From NCBI GenBank assembly GCA_031546815.1, contig JAVBJV010000016.1:1-15127 (forward strand): a stretch of 15,127 bases of DNA, read 5' to 3'. The notes beneath the pieces were generated by a model. That model searched no databases, was not told the origin of the DNA, and worked only from the letters and a program-made list of their open reading frames with translations. Each line of letters begins with the position of its first letter. The first letter of the stretch is position 1. The translations under genes were made by a program, and so were the position numbers. Shown one piece after another: positions 1 through 7,879 of the stretch. The DNA is from JAVBJV01 sp031546815 (GTDB lineage: Bacteria; Pseudomonadota; Alphaproteobacteria; Acetobacterales; Acetobacteraceae).

Positions 1-82
1 CTTCAAGCGCGCCGGGGCCAACGGTGTGCGGACCTATGTCGCCCCGGCCGCCGCGCGCACGCTGAAAGATCTGGGTTTCTGA
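1..82 (+). CDS. hemB: 3' end of probable delta-aminolevulinic acid dehydratase (porphobilinogen synthase), partial
   Basis: Reading from base 2, the last 26 codons end in TGA at 80-82; the start lies outside the window. The visible peptide begins FKRAGANGVRTYVAPAAA and ends LKDLGF. This resembles the extreme C-terminus of HemB, where a FKRAGAD-like stretch followed by a TYFA-like strand and a short helix closes the TIM barrel. HemB condenses two 5-aminolevulinate molecules to porphobilinogen in cytosolic tetrapyrrole synthesis. Only the tail is visible and no catalytic residue can be checked, so the call rests on a short but characteristic motif. It converges on the threonine aldolase gene, with a hairpin between them. 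The assignment is likely but not certain. Confidence 0.68.
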   Translation, partial: FKRAGANGVRTYVAPAAARTLKDLGF

Positions 83-88
83 ACACCG

Positions 89-118
89 GACCGGGCGTGC
101 AGCGCGGCACGCCCGGTC
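89..118. terminator. Hairpin between convergent genes, probable bidirectional terminator
   Basis: A perfect 12-bp inverted repeat (GACCGGGCGTGC at 89-100, GCACGCCCGGTC at 107-118) has a 6-nt loop. It fills the 42-nt gap between the stop of the hemB-like gene and the stop of the threonine aldolase gene. The plus-strand side is followed by TATATTAT rather than a clean T run, and the minus side has no T run. It therefore looks like a strong stem with weak U-tracts. Its position between two converging stop codons supports a terminator role. Confidence 0.6.
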
Positions 119-124
119 GCTATA

Positions 125-1210
125 TTATCGCGCCAGGACGTTGCGGATTTCCGCCGCAGCTTCTTCCACCATCGCCGCTGTCACATCCAGATGCGTGCAC
201 GCACGTGCGGATTTGCCCAGCACGCTGATCCAGATGCCCTTGCGCGCCAGAGCATCCGCCAGATCGGTGGGACTCATCCCCGCGCCGTCGGTTTCAAAAA
301 ACACCAGATTCGTATCCGGATCGACAACCTTCACGCCCGGAATCTGCGCCAGATGCCGCGCCAATGCCTTCGCGTTGGTATGATCCTCGGCCAGACGTTC
401 GACGTTGTGATCCAGCGCGTAGATGCACGCAGCAGCACTCAACCCGGCCTGACGCAGCGATCCGCCCATGCGCTGCTTCCAGCGCCAGCACGCATCGATG
501 AATTCACGCGAGCCAAACATCACAGCCCCCAGCGGCGCACCCATCCCCTTGGTGAAATCCAGCCACGCACTGTCGTACGAGGCCACCATATCCTTGGGTG
601 ATACACCAATCGCCACGCAGGCATTCATCAGGCGCGCACCGTCCATATGTGTGGCGAGGCCCGCATCGTGCGCAACCTTTGCCACCGCGTTCAGCTGCGC
701 CAGCGGCCACACGGCACCGCCGCCCATATTGGCGGTCTGTTCGACCTCCAGCAGAGTCTGCGGCGCAGCATAACGGCCACGCGGCAGGATGGCTTCGCGC
801 ACGACGTCAGGCGTGAACATGCCGCGCGGGCCGTCCACCGGGCGGATCCCTGCCCCGGCATTGGCCCACGGGCCGCCGCCTTCGCTGTTGGAGATATGCG
901 CGGTGTGATGCGCGATGATCTCGTCGCCAGGGCGGCAATGCACGCGGATGGCGATCTGGTTGCACATCGTGCCGGACGGCATGAAGACGGCGGCTTCCTT
1001 GCCGAACAGCTCGGCCATCTTGTCGCACAGCGCGTTCACGGTGGGATCGTCGCCATGCTGTTCGTCGCCCACCTCGGCCACCATCATCGCTTCCTTCATG
1101 GCGCGCGAGGGCTTGGTCTGGGTGTCGGAATACAGGTTGATACGCGGCTTCGGCAGCGACGGATCGATGCGCTGCGGCGTGAATGCGAAGCTGTCGGATG
1201 TCTGAACCAT
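125..1210 (-). CDS. ltaE: Low-specificity L-threonine aldolase family, PLP-dependent
   Basis: The 361-residue product is a fold-type I PLP enzyme of the threonine aldolase/beta-eliminating lyase family. Members cleave L-threonine or L-allo-threonine to glycine and acetaldehyde in the cytosol. After a roughly 23-residue N-terminal extension the family opening is seen (NLYSDTQTKPSRAM), then GDDPTVNAL, the substrate-loop region HISNSEGGG (about 105-113), HMDGAR (188-193, with D190 expected to contact the pyridine nitrogen) and FTKGMGAPLG, where K221 is the expected Schiff-base lysine. The length is close to the family norm of 335-360. The ATG start has AGGCAGG-like purines close upstream. A 58-nt gap separates it from the COQ10-like gene, so it may be the last gene of the PDH-lipA transcript or have its own promoter; no clear promoter was seen. 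Exact substrate preference (L-, allo- or phenylserine) cannot be read from sequence. Confidence 0.88.
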   Translation of the reverse strand: MVQTSDSFAFTPQRIDPSLPKPRINLYSDTQTKPSRAMKEAMMVAEVGDEQHGDDPTVNALCDKMAELFGKEAAVFMPSGTMCNQIAIRVHCRPGDEIIAHHTAHISNSEGGGPWANAGAGIRPVDGPRGMFTPDVVREAILPRGRYAAPQTLLEVEQTANMGGGAVWPLAQLNAVAKVAHDAGLATHMDGARLMNACVAIGVSPKDMVASYDSAWLDFTKGMGAPLGAVMFGSREFIDACWRWKQRMGGSLRQAGLSAAACIYALDHNVERLAEDHTNAKALARHLAQIPGVKVVDPDTNLVFFETDGAGMSPTDLADALARKGIWISVLGKSARACTHLDVTAAMVEEAAAEIRNVLAR

Positions 1211-1268
1211 GGGACCTGCCTGTCTCGTTTCAACCGGGCGGAAACAAAGCAGTCTGTGGCCGTGTTGG

Positions 1269-1715
1269 CTAGGGGGCTTTAGGGGGTGTTCCGTACACCA
1301 CAGCAGCGCGCTTCAGGAAAGCGTTCACCATCAGACGCACGGCTTCGTTGAACACCACGCCAATCGCCATCTGCAGAATACGGCTGCGGAATTCAAAATC
1401 GACGAAGAAATCCACCTCGCACCCCTTTGGGTGCGGCAGGAATTTCCAGTGATTGTTCAGGTAGCGGAAAGGCCCGTTCTCGTAGCGCACATGCACCATC
1501 TGTGGACGATCCAGCGTCACGCGGCTGGTGAAGGTTTCACGGAACGGACCAAAACCAATCGTCAGGTCCGCCAGCAATTCCGTGTCGGTCTTCGAACGCA
1601 CCCGCGCGCCCGTGCACCATGGCAGAAACTGCGGGTATTTCCCCACATCTGCAACCAGATCGAATAACTGCTCGGGCGTAAACGAGACGATGCGCTTCTC
1701 TGCGTGGGTCGGCAT
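1269..1715 (-). CDS. COQ10/RatA-family START-domain protein, probable ubiquinone-binding protein
   Basis: The 148-residue product is a single START/polyketide-cyclase-like domain of the COQ10/RatA family. The N-terminal signature is clear: ending in LFDLVADVGKYPQFLPWC (about 17-34), where a helix covers the hydrophobic pocket. The conserved FEFRSRIL and NEAVRLMVNAFLKRA segments follow at the C-terminus. COQ10 proteins bind coenzyme Q and support its respiratory function. The E. coli homologue RatA has also been described as a ribosome-association inhibitor. In alphaproteobacteria the gene commonly follows lipA, as here (9-nt gap), and there is no RatB-like partner, so the quinone role is more likely. 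The start ATG has only a weak Shine-Dalgarno sequence, consistent with coupling to lipA. Confidence 0.86.
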   Translation of the reverse strand: MPTHAEKRIVSFTPEQLFDLVADVGKYPQFLPWCTGARVRSKTDTELLADLTIGFGPFRETFTSRVTLDRPQMVHVRYENGPFRYLNNHWKFLPHPKGCEVDFFVDFEFRSRILQMAIGVVFNEAVRLMVNAFLKRAAVVYGTPPKAP

Positions 1716-1724
1716 TCTAGATAC

Positions 1725-2711
1725 TCAGCGCGCCCGTTCTGCTGTGGCTTGCAGACGTTGTTCGCGTGCATCACGCATGGCCGAGAAATCCGCATCCGCA
1801 TGATAGGACGACCGCGTCAGCGGGCTGGACGCCACCATCAGGAACCCCTTGGCGCGCGCCATGCGGGCGTAGTCCTCGAACTCATCTGGCGTGGCAAAAC
1901 GGGCGATGGCCGCGTGCTTCGCCGTCGGCTGCAGATACTGGCCCAGCGTGATGAAATCGACCTCGGCGATGCGCAGATCATCCATCACCTGCCCGATCTC
2001 GGGCTTTTCCTCGCCCAGGCCGATCATCAGGCCGGACTTGGTGAAGATCGACGGGTCGATCTGCTTCACCCGGTCCAGCAGACGCAGCGACTGGTAGTAG
2101 CGCGCACCGGGACGGATGGTCGGGTACAGGCGCGGCGTGGTTTCCAGATTGTGGTTGAACACGTCCGGCTTCGCCGCCACCACAATCTCGAGCGCGCCTT
2201 CCTTGCGCATGAAATCGGGCGTCAGGATCTCGACCGTGGTGCTGGGCGATGCGTTGCGCACTGCCGCGATCACCGCCGCGAACTGCGCCGCCCCGCCATC
2301 GGCCAGATCGTCGCGATCAACCGAGGTGATAACCACATGTCGCAGCCCCAGCTTCGCCACGGCGTCGCCCACGCGGTTGGGTTCGTCGGCGTCCAGAGCG
2401 TCGGGCATGCCGGTGCGCACGTTGCAGAACGCACAGGCACGCGTGCAGATCTCGCCCATGATCATCATCGTAGCATGGCGGTGCGACCAGCATTCGCCCA
2501 CATTCGGGCAGGCGGCCTCCTCGCACACCGTGACCAGCTTGTGTTCCTTCAACAGGTCGCGGGTCTCGTTATACACCGGGTGGCCGGGCGCCTTCACCCG
2601 GATCCAGGCGGGCTTGCGCTGGATGGGGTTGTCGGGCCGGTTGGCCTTTTCCGGGTGGCGCGCGGTATGCGCACCACCACGGGCATGATCGATCAGGACG
2701 CGGGTTGTCAT
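1725..2711 (-). CDS. lipA: Lipoyl synthase
   Basis: The 328-residue radical-SAM enzyme inserts two sulfurs into octanoyl groups on lipoyl domains, here presumably those of PdhB and PdhC encoded just upstream. The two cluster motifs are intact. The auxiliary [4Fe-4S] ligands are C63, C68 and C74 (CEEAACPNVGEC), and the radical-SAM CxxxCxxC is C89, C93 and C96 (CTRACAFC). The C-terminal RSSYHA, which supplies the serine ligand of the auxiliary cluster, begins near residue 300. An in-frame ATG at 2747 exists but would overlap lpd. The ATG at 2709-2711, 4 nt after the lpd stop, gives the usual N-terminus (MTTRVLIDH). The tight junction and poor Shine-Dalgarno suggest translational coupling to lpd. 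Confidence 0.96.
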   Translation of the reverse strand: MTTRVLIDHARGGAHTARHPEKANRPDNPIQRKPAWIRVKAPGHPVYNETRDLLKEHKLVTVCEEAACPNVGECWSHRHATMMIMGEICTRACAFCNVRTGMPDALDADEPNRVGDAVAKLGLRHVVITSVDRDDLADGGAAQFAAVIAAVRNASPSTTVEILTPDFMRKEGALEIVVAAKPDVFNHNLETTPRLYPTIRPGARYYQSLRLLDRVKQIDPSIFTKSGLMIGLGEEKPEIGQVMDDLRIAEVDFITLGQYLQPTAKHAAIARFATPDEFEDYARMARAKGFLMVASSPLTRSSYHADADFSAMRDAREQRLQATAERAR

Positions 2712-2715
2712 GGCG

Positions 2716-4113
2716 CTAGAAGTGCACCACCCGGCCATAAGCATCAAGCACAGATTCGTGCATCGCCTCGGACAGGGTCGGGTGCGGGAATACCGTGTGC
2801 ATCAGCTCGGCTTCCGTGGTCTCCATGGTTTTGGCGATCACGTAGCCCTGAATCATCTCGGTCACTTCCGGCCCGGCCATGTGCGCGCCCAGCAATTCGC
2901 CGGTCTTGGCGTCGAACACCGTCTTTACCAGACCGTCCGGCTCGCCCAGCGCAATCGCCTTGCCATTGCCGATGAACGGGAAGCGGCCGACGCGGATCTC
3001 GTACCCCAGTTCCTTCGCCTTCGCTTCCGTCAGCCCGACCGATGCAACCTGCGGACGGCAATAGGTGCAACCCGGAATGTTGCGCACGTCCATCGCATGC
3101 GGATGCAGACCGGCGATGTTCTCAACGCAGATCATCCCCTCGTGCGAGGCCTTGTGCGCCAGCCACGGGGCACCCGCTAGATCGCCGATCGCATACACGC
3201 CGGGTTCACCGGTGCGGCAGAATTCGTCGGTCACCACATGGGTGCGATCGACCTTCACCGCCGTGCCTTCAAGCCCCAGATCCTCGACATTGCCGACGAT
3301 TCCCACGGCCGAGATCAACCGGTCCGCGGTAATTTCCTGCGTCTTGCCGCCCTGCTCGACCATCACCGTCACGCTGTCGGCGTTCTTCTTCACGCCCTTG
3401 ACATTGGCAGCGGTCAGGATCGTCATGCCCTGCTTTTCGAACTGCTTCTGCGCGAAGGCCGAGATCTCGGCATCTTCCACCGGCATCACGCGGTCCATCA
3501 TCTCGACCACGGTGACCTTGCTGCCCATGTTCTGGAAGAACGAGGCGAATTCAATCCCGATGGCGCCCGACCCCATCACCAGCAGCGTCTTCGGCAGCGC
3601 GGGGGCGACCAGCGCTTCCTTGTAGCTCCAGATCAACTTGCCATCGGGTTCGATCCCCGGCAGCACGCGCGCCCGCGCGCCCGTGGCCAGAATGATGTGC
3701 GGCGACTTCAGCGTGGCGACCGGCTTGCCGTCCTTGCTAACCGACAGGGTCTGCTTGCCCGCCAGCTTGCCCACGCCATCGAACACGGTGACCTTGTTCT
3801 TTTTCAGCAGGCCCTTGATGCCCGCCGAAAGCTGCGCCGCCACACCGCGCGAGCGCTTCACCACCTTGGCGAAATCGAAGCGCGGATTGTCCGCTGCAAA
3901 CCCGTATGCATCCAGCGTGTGGAGCATGTGGTTGATCTCGGACGCACGCAGCAGCGCCTTGGTCGGGATGCAGCCCCAGTTGAGGCAGATACCGCCCAGA
4001 TGTTCACGTTCCACCAGCGCCGTCTTCATGCCGAGCTGCGCCGCGCGGATCGCCGCCACATAACCGCCTGGCCCACCGCCGACGACGATCAGATCGAAGG
4101 ATGTATCGCTCAT
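2716..4113 (-). CDS. lpdA: Dihydrolipoamide dehydrogenase, E3 of the pyruvate dehydrogenase complex
   Basis: The 465-residue flavoprotein reoxidises dihydrolipoyl groups on E2 and passes electrons to NAD+. The N-terminal FAD-binding GGGPGG (12-17) is followed by the redox disulfide in GICLNWGCIPTK (C43 and C48). A second dinucleotide fold (GSGAIGIEFASFF) binds NAD, and the C-terminal HPTLSE supplies the His444-Glu449 catalytic pair. Length and architecture are those of a classic E3 without an added lipoyl domain. The reading frame is open further upstream to an ATG at 4206, inside pdhC. The ATG at 4111-4113, giving MSDTSFDLIVVGGG and lying 13 nt after the pdhC stop, is the natural start. Its place in the pdh cluster suggests it serves PDH, though E3 is often shared with other 2-oxoacid dehydrogenases. 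Confidence 0.96.
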   Translation of the reverse strand: MSDTSFDLIVVGGGPGGYVAAIRAAQLGMKTALVEREHLGGICLNWGCIPTKALLRASEINHMLHTLDAYGFAADNPRFDFAKVVKRSRGVAAQLSAGIKGLLKKNKVTVFDGVGKLAGKQTLSVSKDGKPVATLKSPHIILATGARARVLPGIEPDGKLIWSYKEALVAPALPKTLLVMGSGAIGIEFASFFQNMGSKVTVVEMMDRVMPVEDAEISAFAQKQFEKQGMTILTAANVKGVKKNADSVTVMVEQGGKTQEITADRLISAVGIVGNVEDLGLEGTAVKVDRTHVVTDEFCRTGEPGVYAIGDLAGAPWLAHKASHEGMICVENIAGLHPHAMDVRNIPGCTYCRPQVASVGLTEAKAKELGYEIRVGRFPFIGNGKAIALGEPDGLVKTVFDAKTGELLGAHMAGPEVTEMIQGYVIAKTMETTEAELMHTVFPHPTLSEAMHESVLDAYGRVVHF

Positions 4114-4126
4114 GCTTTGGCCCCGA

Positions 4127-5395
4127 TCACAGCAACATCGACAGAGGATCTTCGATGATCCCCTTGAACACCTGCAGCCACTCGGCCGCCAGCGCACCAT
4201 CGACAATGCGATGATCGACGCTGACCGTCACCGACATCACGGTGGCAATCGCCAGCGCACCGTTCTTCACCACCGGGCGCTGTTCAGCGGCCGAGACCGC
4301 CAGAATGCCGGCCTGCGGCGGATTGATGATCGCAGCAAACTCCTTCACGCCGAACATCCCCATGTTCGAGATGCTGAACCCGCCGCCCTGGAATTCCTCC
4401 GGCTTCAGCTTGCCCGCCTTGGCGCGCGCGGCGAGGTCTTTCATCTCGGCGCTGATGGTCGACAGCCCCTTCTGGTCGGCCTTGCGCACGATGGGCGTGA
4501 TCAGCCCGTCGGGGATCGAGACCGCGACCGAGATATCGACATCGCTGTACTGCACCGTGCCTTCGTCGGTCCAGGTGGCGTTGACCTGCGGCATACGGCG
4601 CAGCGCAAGCGCCGTCGCCTTGATCACCAGATCGTTGACGCTGATCTTGTAGGCACCCGCACCGTCCTTCGGCGCCTTGGCGTTCAGGTCAGCACGCAGC
4701 TTCAACAACGCATCGAGCTCGACATCGATCGACGCATAGAAATGCGGCACCGTCGCCTTGCTCTCGCTCAGGCGGCGCGCAATCACCTTGCGCATCGAGC
4801 TGTGCGGCACCAGCATATGCGGTGCCGTGATCGATGTGGCCGACAGTGCGGCAGGTGCCGGAGCAGCCGCAGCGGGCGCGGGCTTCGCCGCCGGAGCAGC
4901 GCCACGCGCCGCTTCGATATCGGCTTTCACGATGCGTCCGTTCGGGCCGCTGCCCTTCAGCGTCGCCAGATCCAGCCCCGCCTGCGTCGCCATCCGGCGC
5001 GCCAATGGCGAGACGAAAATCCGGTCGTCAGTCTTCTTTGCCACGGCAGGTGCTGCAACCGGCGCAGGTGCCGGTGTTGCCGCTGCGGGCGCAGGTGCGG
5101 CAGTGGCTTGCTGCTTGGCGGGGGCGGCAGCGGCAGAGGTTGGCACCGCTTCGCCCTTCTCGATCAGAATGGCGATCGGCGCGTTGACCTTTACGCCTTC
5201 GGTGCCGTCGGCGACCAGGATCTTGCCCAGCACGCCTTCATCCACCGCTTCAACTTCCATCGTCGCCTTGTCGGTTTCAATCTCGGCGATCACGTCGCCC
5301 GACTTCACCGTATCGCCCTCTTTCTTCAGCCAGCGCGCCAGAGTCCCTTCCGTCATCGTGGGAGACAAGGCGGGCATCAAAATATTGGTCGCCAT
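4127..5395 (-). CDS. pdhC: Dihydrolipoamide acetyltransferase, E2 core of the pyruvate dehydrogenase complex
   Basis: The 422-residue E2 transfers the acetyl group from lipoyllysine to CoA and forms the structural core of the PDH complex. Domains in order: one lipoyl domain (1-77, lipoylated K43 in ETDKATME); an Ala/Pro-rich flexible linker (about 82-120); a peripheral-subunit-binding domain (about 125-163, RIFVSPLARRMA ... GRIVKADIEA); a second Ala/Pro linker; and the catalytic acyltransferase domain (about 190-422) ending with DHRIVDG (H395 and D399 catalytic) and IEDPLSMLL. The start ATG is preceded by a good purine-rich site (GGAGAGGAAG), 24 nt after the pdhB stop. The lipoyl domain is nearly identical in DNA to that of pdhB (see repeat entries). 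Confidence 0.97.
   Translation of the reverse strand: MATNILMPALSPTMTEGTLARWLKKEGDTVKSGDVIAEIETDKATMEVEAVDEGVLGKILVADGTEGVKVNAPIAILIEKGEAVPTSAAAAPAKQQATAAPAPAAATPAPAPVAAPAVAKKTDDRIFVSPLARRMATQAGLDLATLKGSGPNGRIVKADIEAARGAAPAAKPAPAAAAPAPAALSATSITAPHMLVPHSSMRKVIARRLSESKATVPHFYASIDVELDALLKLRADLNAKAPKDGAGAYKISVNDLVIKATALALRRMPQVNATWTDEGTVQYSDVDISVAVSIPDGLITPIVRKADQKGLSTISAEMKDLAARAKAGKLKPEEFQGGGFSISNMGMFGVKEFAAIINPPQAGILAVSAAEQRPVVKNGALAIATVMSVTVSVDHRIVDGALAAEWLQVFKGIIEDPLSMLL
5211..5299 (-). repeat. Copy 1 of near-identical lipoyl-domain DNA (in pdhC)
   Basis: This 89-nt stretch, codons 33-62 of pdhC, matches pdhB 6570-6658 with a single mismatch (5279 versus 6638), synonymous sites included. 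The first 68 nt (5211-5278) are identical. It encodes the lipoyl hairpin with its lysine and following strands. The direct repeat is about 1.36 kb apart. Confidence 0.9.
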
Positions 5396-5419
5396 AATAC
5401 TTCCTCTCCTGCGCGCGGC

Positions 5420-6754
5420 TTATTTGTAAGCGACGGATTTTGCCGCCTCGACGATATGCTCGACACCCGGCAGCGCCAGCTTTTCCAGATTGGACGCATA
5501 CGGCATCGGAATATCAAGCCCCGCCACACGCACCGGCGGCGCATCGAGGTGATCAAAGCAGCTTTCGATGATCTGCATGCAGACCTCGGCCCCGATCCCC
5601 GCATACGGCCAGCCTTCTTCCACCGTCACGATGCGGTTGGTCTTGCGCACGCTGTTGGCGATGGTTTCGGTGTCCAGCGGGCGGAGCGAGCGCAGGTTGA
5701 TCACCTCGGCACTGATGCCCTGTTCGGCCAGCTTGTCGGCGGCCTTCAGCGCGAAGTCCACCATGATGCTGAACGCGACAATCGTCACGTCGGACCCGGC
5801 ACGTTCGATCTTCGCCTTGCCGATCGGCAGCACAAAATCATCTGCCGTCGGGCATTCGTGCGTGTGCCCGTAGAGGATTTCGTTTTCCAGGAAGATAACA
5901 GGGTTCGGATCGCGGATCGCGGCGCGCAGCAGGCCCTTGGCGTCGGCCGCGCTCCACGGTGCAACCACCTTGAGCCCCGGGCAATGCGCATACCACGACG
6001 CATAGCACTGCGAGTGCTGCGCCGCGACGCGCGAAGCCGCGCCGTTCGGGCCACGGAACACGATGGGACAGCCCATCTGCCCGCCCGACATATACAGCGT
6101 CTTGGCAGCGGAATTGATGATCTGGTCGATCGCCTGCATGGCGAAGTTGAACGTCATGAACTCGACGATCGGACGCAGCCCGTTGAACGCCGCGCCCACC
6201 GCCATACCGGCGAAACCGTGTTCGGTGATCGGCGTATCGATCACGCGGCGCGCGCCGAATTCGTCCAGCAGACCCTGCGAGATTTTATACGCGCCCTGAT
6301 ACTGCGCGACCTCCTCGCCCATCAGCAGCACGTCGGGGTTGGCGCGCATCTCGGCCGCCATCGCGTCGCGCAGCGCCTCGCGCACCGTGATCGGCGCGGT
6401 CGGGCCCCAGTCCTTTTCCTCGGCAGCCTGCGGCGTTTTCGGCGCGGCGGGGACCGTGGCGGGGGCAGATGTGGCGGCCGGTGCGGCGGCTTTCGGCGGT
6501 GCGACATCGGCCGTGTCACCACCCAGAATGGCGATCGGCGTGTTTACGGCAACGCCTTCGGTGCCTTCAGCGACCAGGATCTTGCCCAGCACGCCTTCAT
6601 CCACCGCTTCAACTTCCATCGTCGCCTTGTCGGTTTCGATCTCGGCGATCACGTCGCCGGATTTCACCATGTCGCCTTCTTTTTTCAGCCAGCGTGACAG
6701 CTTGCCCTCGGTCATCGTCGGGGAAAGCGCCGGCATCAGAATCTGTGTCGCCAT
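5420..6754 (-). CDS. pdhB: Pyruvate dehydrogenase E1 beta subunit with N-terminal lipoyl domain
   Basis: The 444-residue beta subunit pairs with PdhA to form the thiamine-diphosphate-dependent E1 that decarboxylates pyruvate. It opens with a full lipoyl domain (1-77, K43 in ETDKATME), then an Ala/Pro-rich linker (about 79-116), then a standard E1-beta transketolase-type domain (about 118-444). The latter has PITVREALRDAM, GEEVAQYQGAYK (146-157; the Glu in GEEV is expected to contact the thiamine pyrimidine) and DTPITEHGFAGMAVGAA. E1-beta with a lipoyl domain is a known alphaproteobacterial arrangement, so this is expected in the lineage rather than a new fusion. Plain E1-beta proteins are about 325 residues, and the extra length here is the lipoyl domain plus linker. 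The start lies 5 nt after the pdhA stop, with GGAGGG upstream. Confidence 0.96.
   Translation of the reverse strand: MATQILMPALSPTMTEGKLSRWLKKEGDMVKSGDVIAEIETDKATMEVEAVDEGVLGKILVAEGTEGVAVNTPIAILGGDTADVAPPKAAAPAATSAPATVPAAPKTPQAAEEKDWGPTAPITVREALRDAMAAEMRANPDVLLMGEEVAQYQGAYKISQGLLDEFGARRVIDTPITEHGFAGMAVGAAFNGLRPIVEFMTFNFAMQAIDQIINSAAKTLYMSGGQMGCPIVFRGPNGAASRVAAQHSQCYASWYAHCPGLKVVAPWSAADAKGLLRAAIRDPNPVIFLENEILYGHTHECPTADDFVLPIGKAKIERAGSDVTIVAFSIMVDFALKAADKLAEQGISAEVINLRSLRPLDTETIANSVRKTNRIVTVEEGWPYAGIGAEVCMQIIESCFDHLDAPPVRVAGLDIPMPYASNLEKLALPGVEHIVEAAKSVAYK
6570..6658 (-). repeat. Copy 2 of near-identical lipoyl-domain DNA (in pdhB)
   Basis: This is the partner of pdhC 5211-5299: 88 of 89 bases match. 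It corresponds to codons 33-62 of pdhB. Flanking parts of the lipoyl domain are also alike but diverge more (70 of 77 residues identical over the whole domain). Confidence 0.9.
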
Positions 6755-6759
6755 AATGT

Positions 6760-7767
6760 TCAGCCCTCCACCAGGATGTCGGTCCAGAGTTCGCTCTCGG
6801 GCGGCTCGGGGGATTCCTGGGCGAAATCGGCAGCGTCCTGCACGATGGTCTTTACTTCGTCGTCGATAGTCTTCAGCGCGGCTTCGCTGGCGCCACGGGT
6901 CTGCAGTTCCTTGCGCACGCTGTCGATGCAGTCATGCGTTTCACGCATCTTCTGCACTTCCTCGCGCGTGCGGTATTTCGCCGGATCCGACATCGAATGG
7001 CCGCGATAGCGATAGGTGATCATTTCCAGCAGGAACGGTCCCTTGCCAGCGCGGCAATGCGCCACGGCCTCGTCGCCGGCGGCCTTCACCGCGGCTACAT
7101 CCATGCCGTCCACCTGCAGGCTGGGAATGCCCCACGGCGCACCGTTCTTCGACAGGTCGTGCGAGGCGGACGAGCGGTCCACGCTGGTGCCCATGCCGTA
7201 CTTGTTGTTCTCGATGACGAAAATGGTTGGCAGCTTCAGCAGCGCCGCCAGATTGAAGCTTTCATACACCTGCCCCTGGTTCGACGCGCCATCGCCGAAA
7301 TAGGTCAGGCACACGCGGTCGTTGCCACGATACCAGTTGGCGAATGCCAGCCCGTTCCCCAGACTGACCTGCGCGCCGACGATCCCATGCCCGCCGAAGA
7401 AATTCTTCTCGCGCGAGAACATGTGCATCGAGCCGCCTTTGCCCTTGGAATAGCCGCCGATGCGTCCGGTCAGTTCCGCCATCACGCCGCGCGCTTCCAT
7501 CCCGCAGGCCAACATGTGCCCGTGGTCGCGATAGGATGTGATCACCTGATCGCCCTCGCCGATCGCCATCTGCAGGCCGACCACCACAGCTTCCTGACCG
7601 ATATACAAATGGCAGAAGCCGCCGATCAGCCCCATACCGTAAAGCTGCCCGGCCTTTTCCTCGAACCGGCGGATCAGAAGCATGTCGCGATAGGCTTGCA
7701 GGAGTTGCTCCTGCGGCATGGGCTGGTCTTTGCCCTTTGCCCGTTTCTTGTCCGGTACCTGCGCCAT
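6760..7767 (-). CDS. pdhA: Pyruvate dehydrogenase E1 alpha subunit
   Basis: The 335-residue thiamine-diphosphate-dependent subunit performs oxidative decarboxylation of pyruvate together with PdhB. The thiamine-binding motif runs from GDG (158-160) to NN (187-188). The phosphorylation-loop equivalent YRYRGHSMSDPAKYR is at 252-266. RRFEEKAGQLYGMGLIGGF and HLYIGQEAV are typical of the E1-alpha N-terminus. The frame stays open upstream to an ATG at 7935, but that extension resembles nothing and lacks a ribosome site. The ATG at 7765-7767 has GAGGAG 9 nt upstream and gives MAQVPDKKRAKG, which fits the family. It is the first gene of the PDH operon and sits behind a 345-nt AT-rich leader. Confidence 0.96.
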   Translation of the reverse strand: MAQVPDKKRAKGKDQPMPQEQLLQAYRDMLLIRRFEEKAGQLYGMGLIGGFCHLYIGQEAVVVGLQMAIGEGDQVITSYRDHGHMLACGMEARGVMAELTGRIGGYSKGKGGSMHMFSREKNFFGGHGIVGAQVSLGNGLAFANWYRGNDRVCLTYFGDGASNQGQVYESFNLAALLKLPTIFVIENNKYGMGTSVDRSSASHDLSKNGAPWGIPSLQVDGMDVAAVKAAGDEAVAHCRAGKGPFLLEMITYRYRGHSMSDPAKYRTREEVQKMRETHDCIDSVRKELQTRGASEAALKTIDDEVKTIVQDAADFAQESPEPPESELWTDILVEG

Positions 7768-7776
7768 GGCGAACTG

Positions 7777-7782
7777 CTCCTC
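7777..7782 (-). promoter_or_regulatory. Ribosome binding site that sets the pdhA start
   Basis: GAGGAG on the minus strand lies 9 nt upstream of the ATG at 7765-7767. It favours this start over the in-frame ATG at 7935. Confidence 0.8.
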
Positions 7783-7879
7783 AAGAACTGCGTCTGTGCA
7801 TGAGGTAAACGAGAAGCCCCGCCACTTGCAAGCACTGGTTTTCGCGCTAACTGTTTGTTGTGCAATGCAAAAAAGACGA

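Noticed and set aside
1269..1715. RatA-type toxin of a toxin-antitoxin pair
   Set aside because: No RatB-like partner is adjacent, and the lipA neighbourhood fits the COQ10 role; the toxin label comes from homology naming.
1704..2975. 423-codon plus-strand open frame opposite lipA
   Set aside because: It is antisense to a certain lipoyl synthase and has the composition of an out-of-frame GC-rich translation.
4114..4206. Cys/Arg-rich N-terminal extension of lpd
   Set aside because: It lies within pdhC, and the family N-terminus begins at the ATG at 4111-4113.
4112..6697. Very long open frame on the plus strand (861 codons) opposite pdhC and pdhB
   Set aside because: It is antisense to two certain genes. 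Its translation is an Arg/His/Gln-rich sequence with no domain pattern, as expected from high third-position GC, and it shows the duplicated lipoyl region in mirror form.
5420..6754. Lipoyl domain on E1-beta as a new fusion
   Set aside because: This architecture is known for alphaproteobacterial PdhB, so only the near-identity of its DNA with pdhC is reported as unusual.
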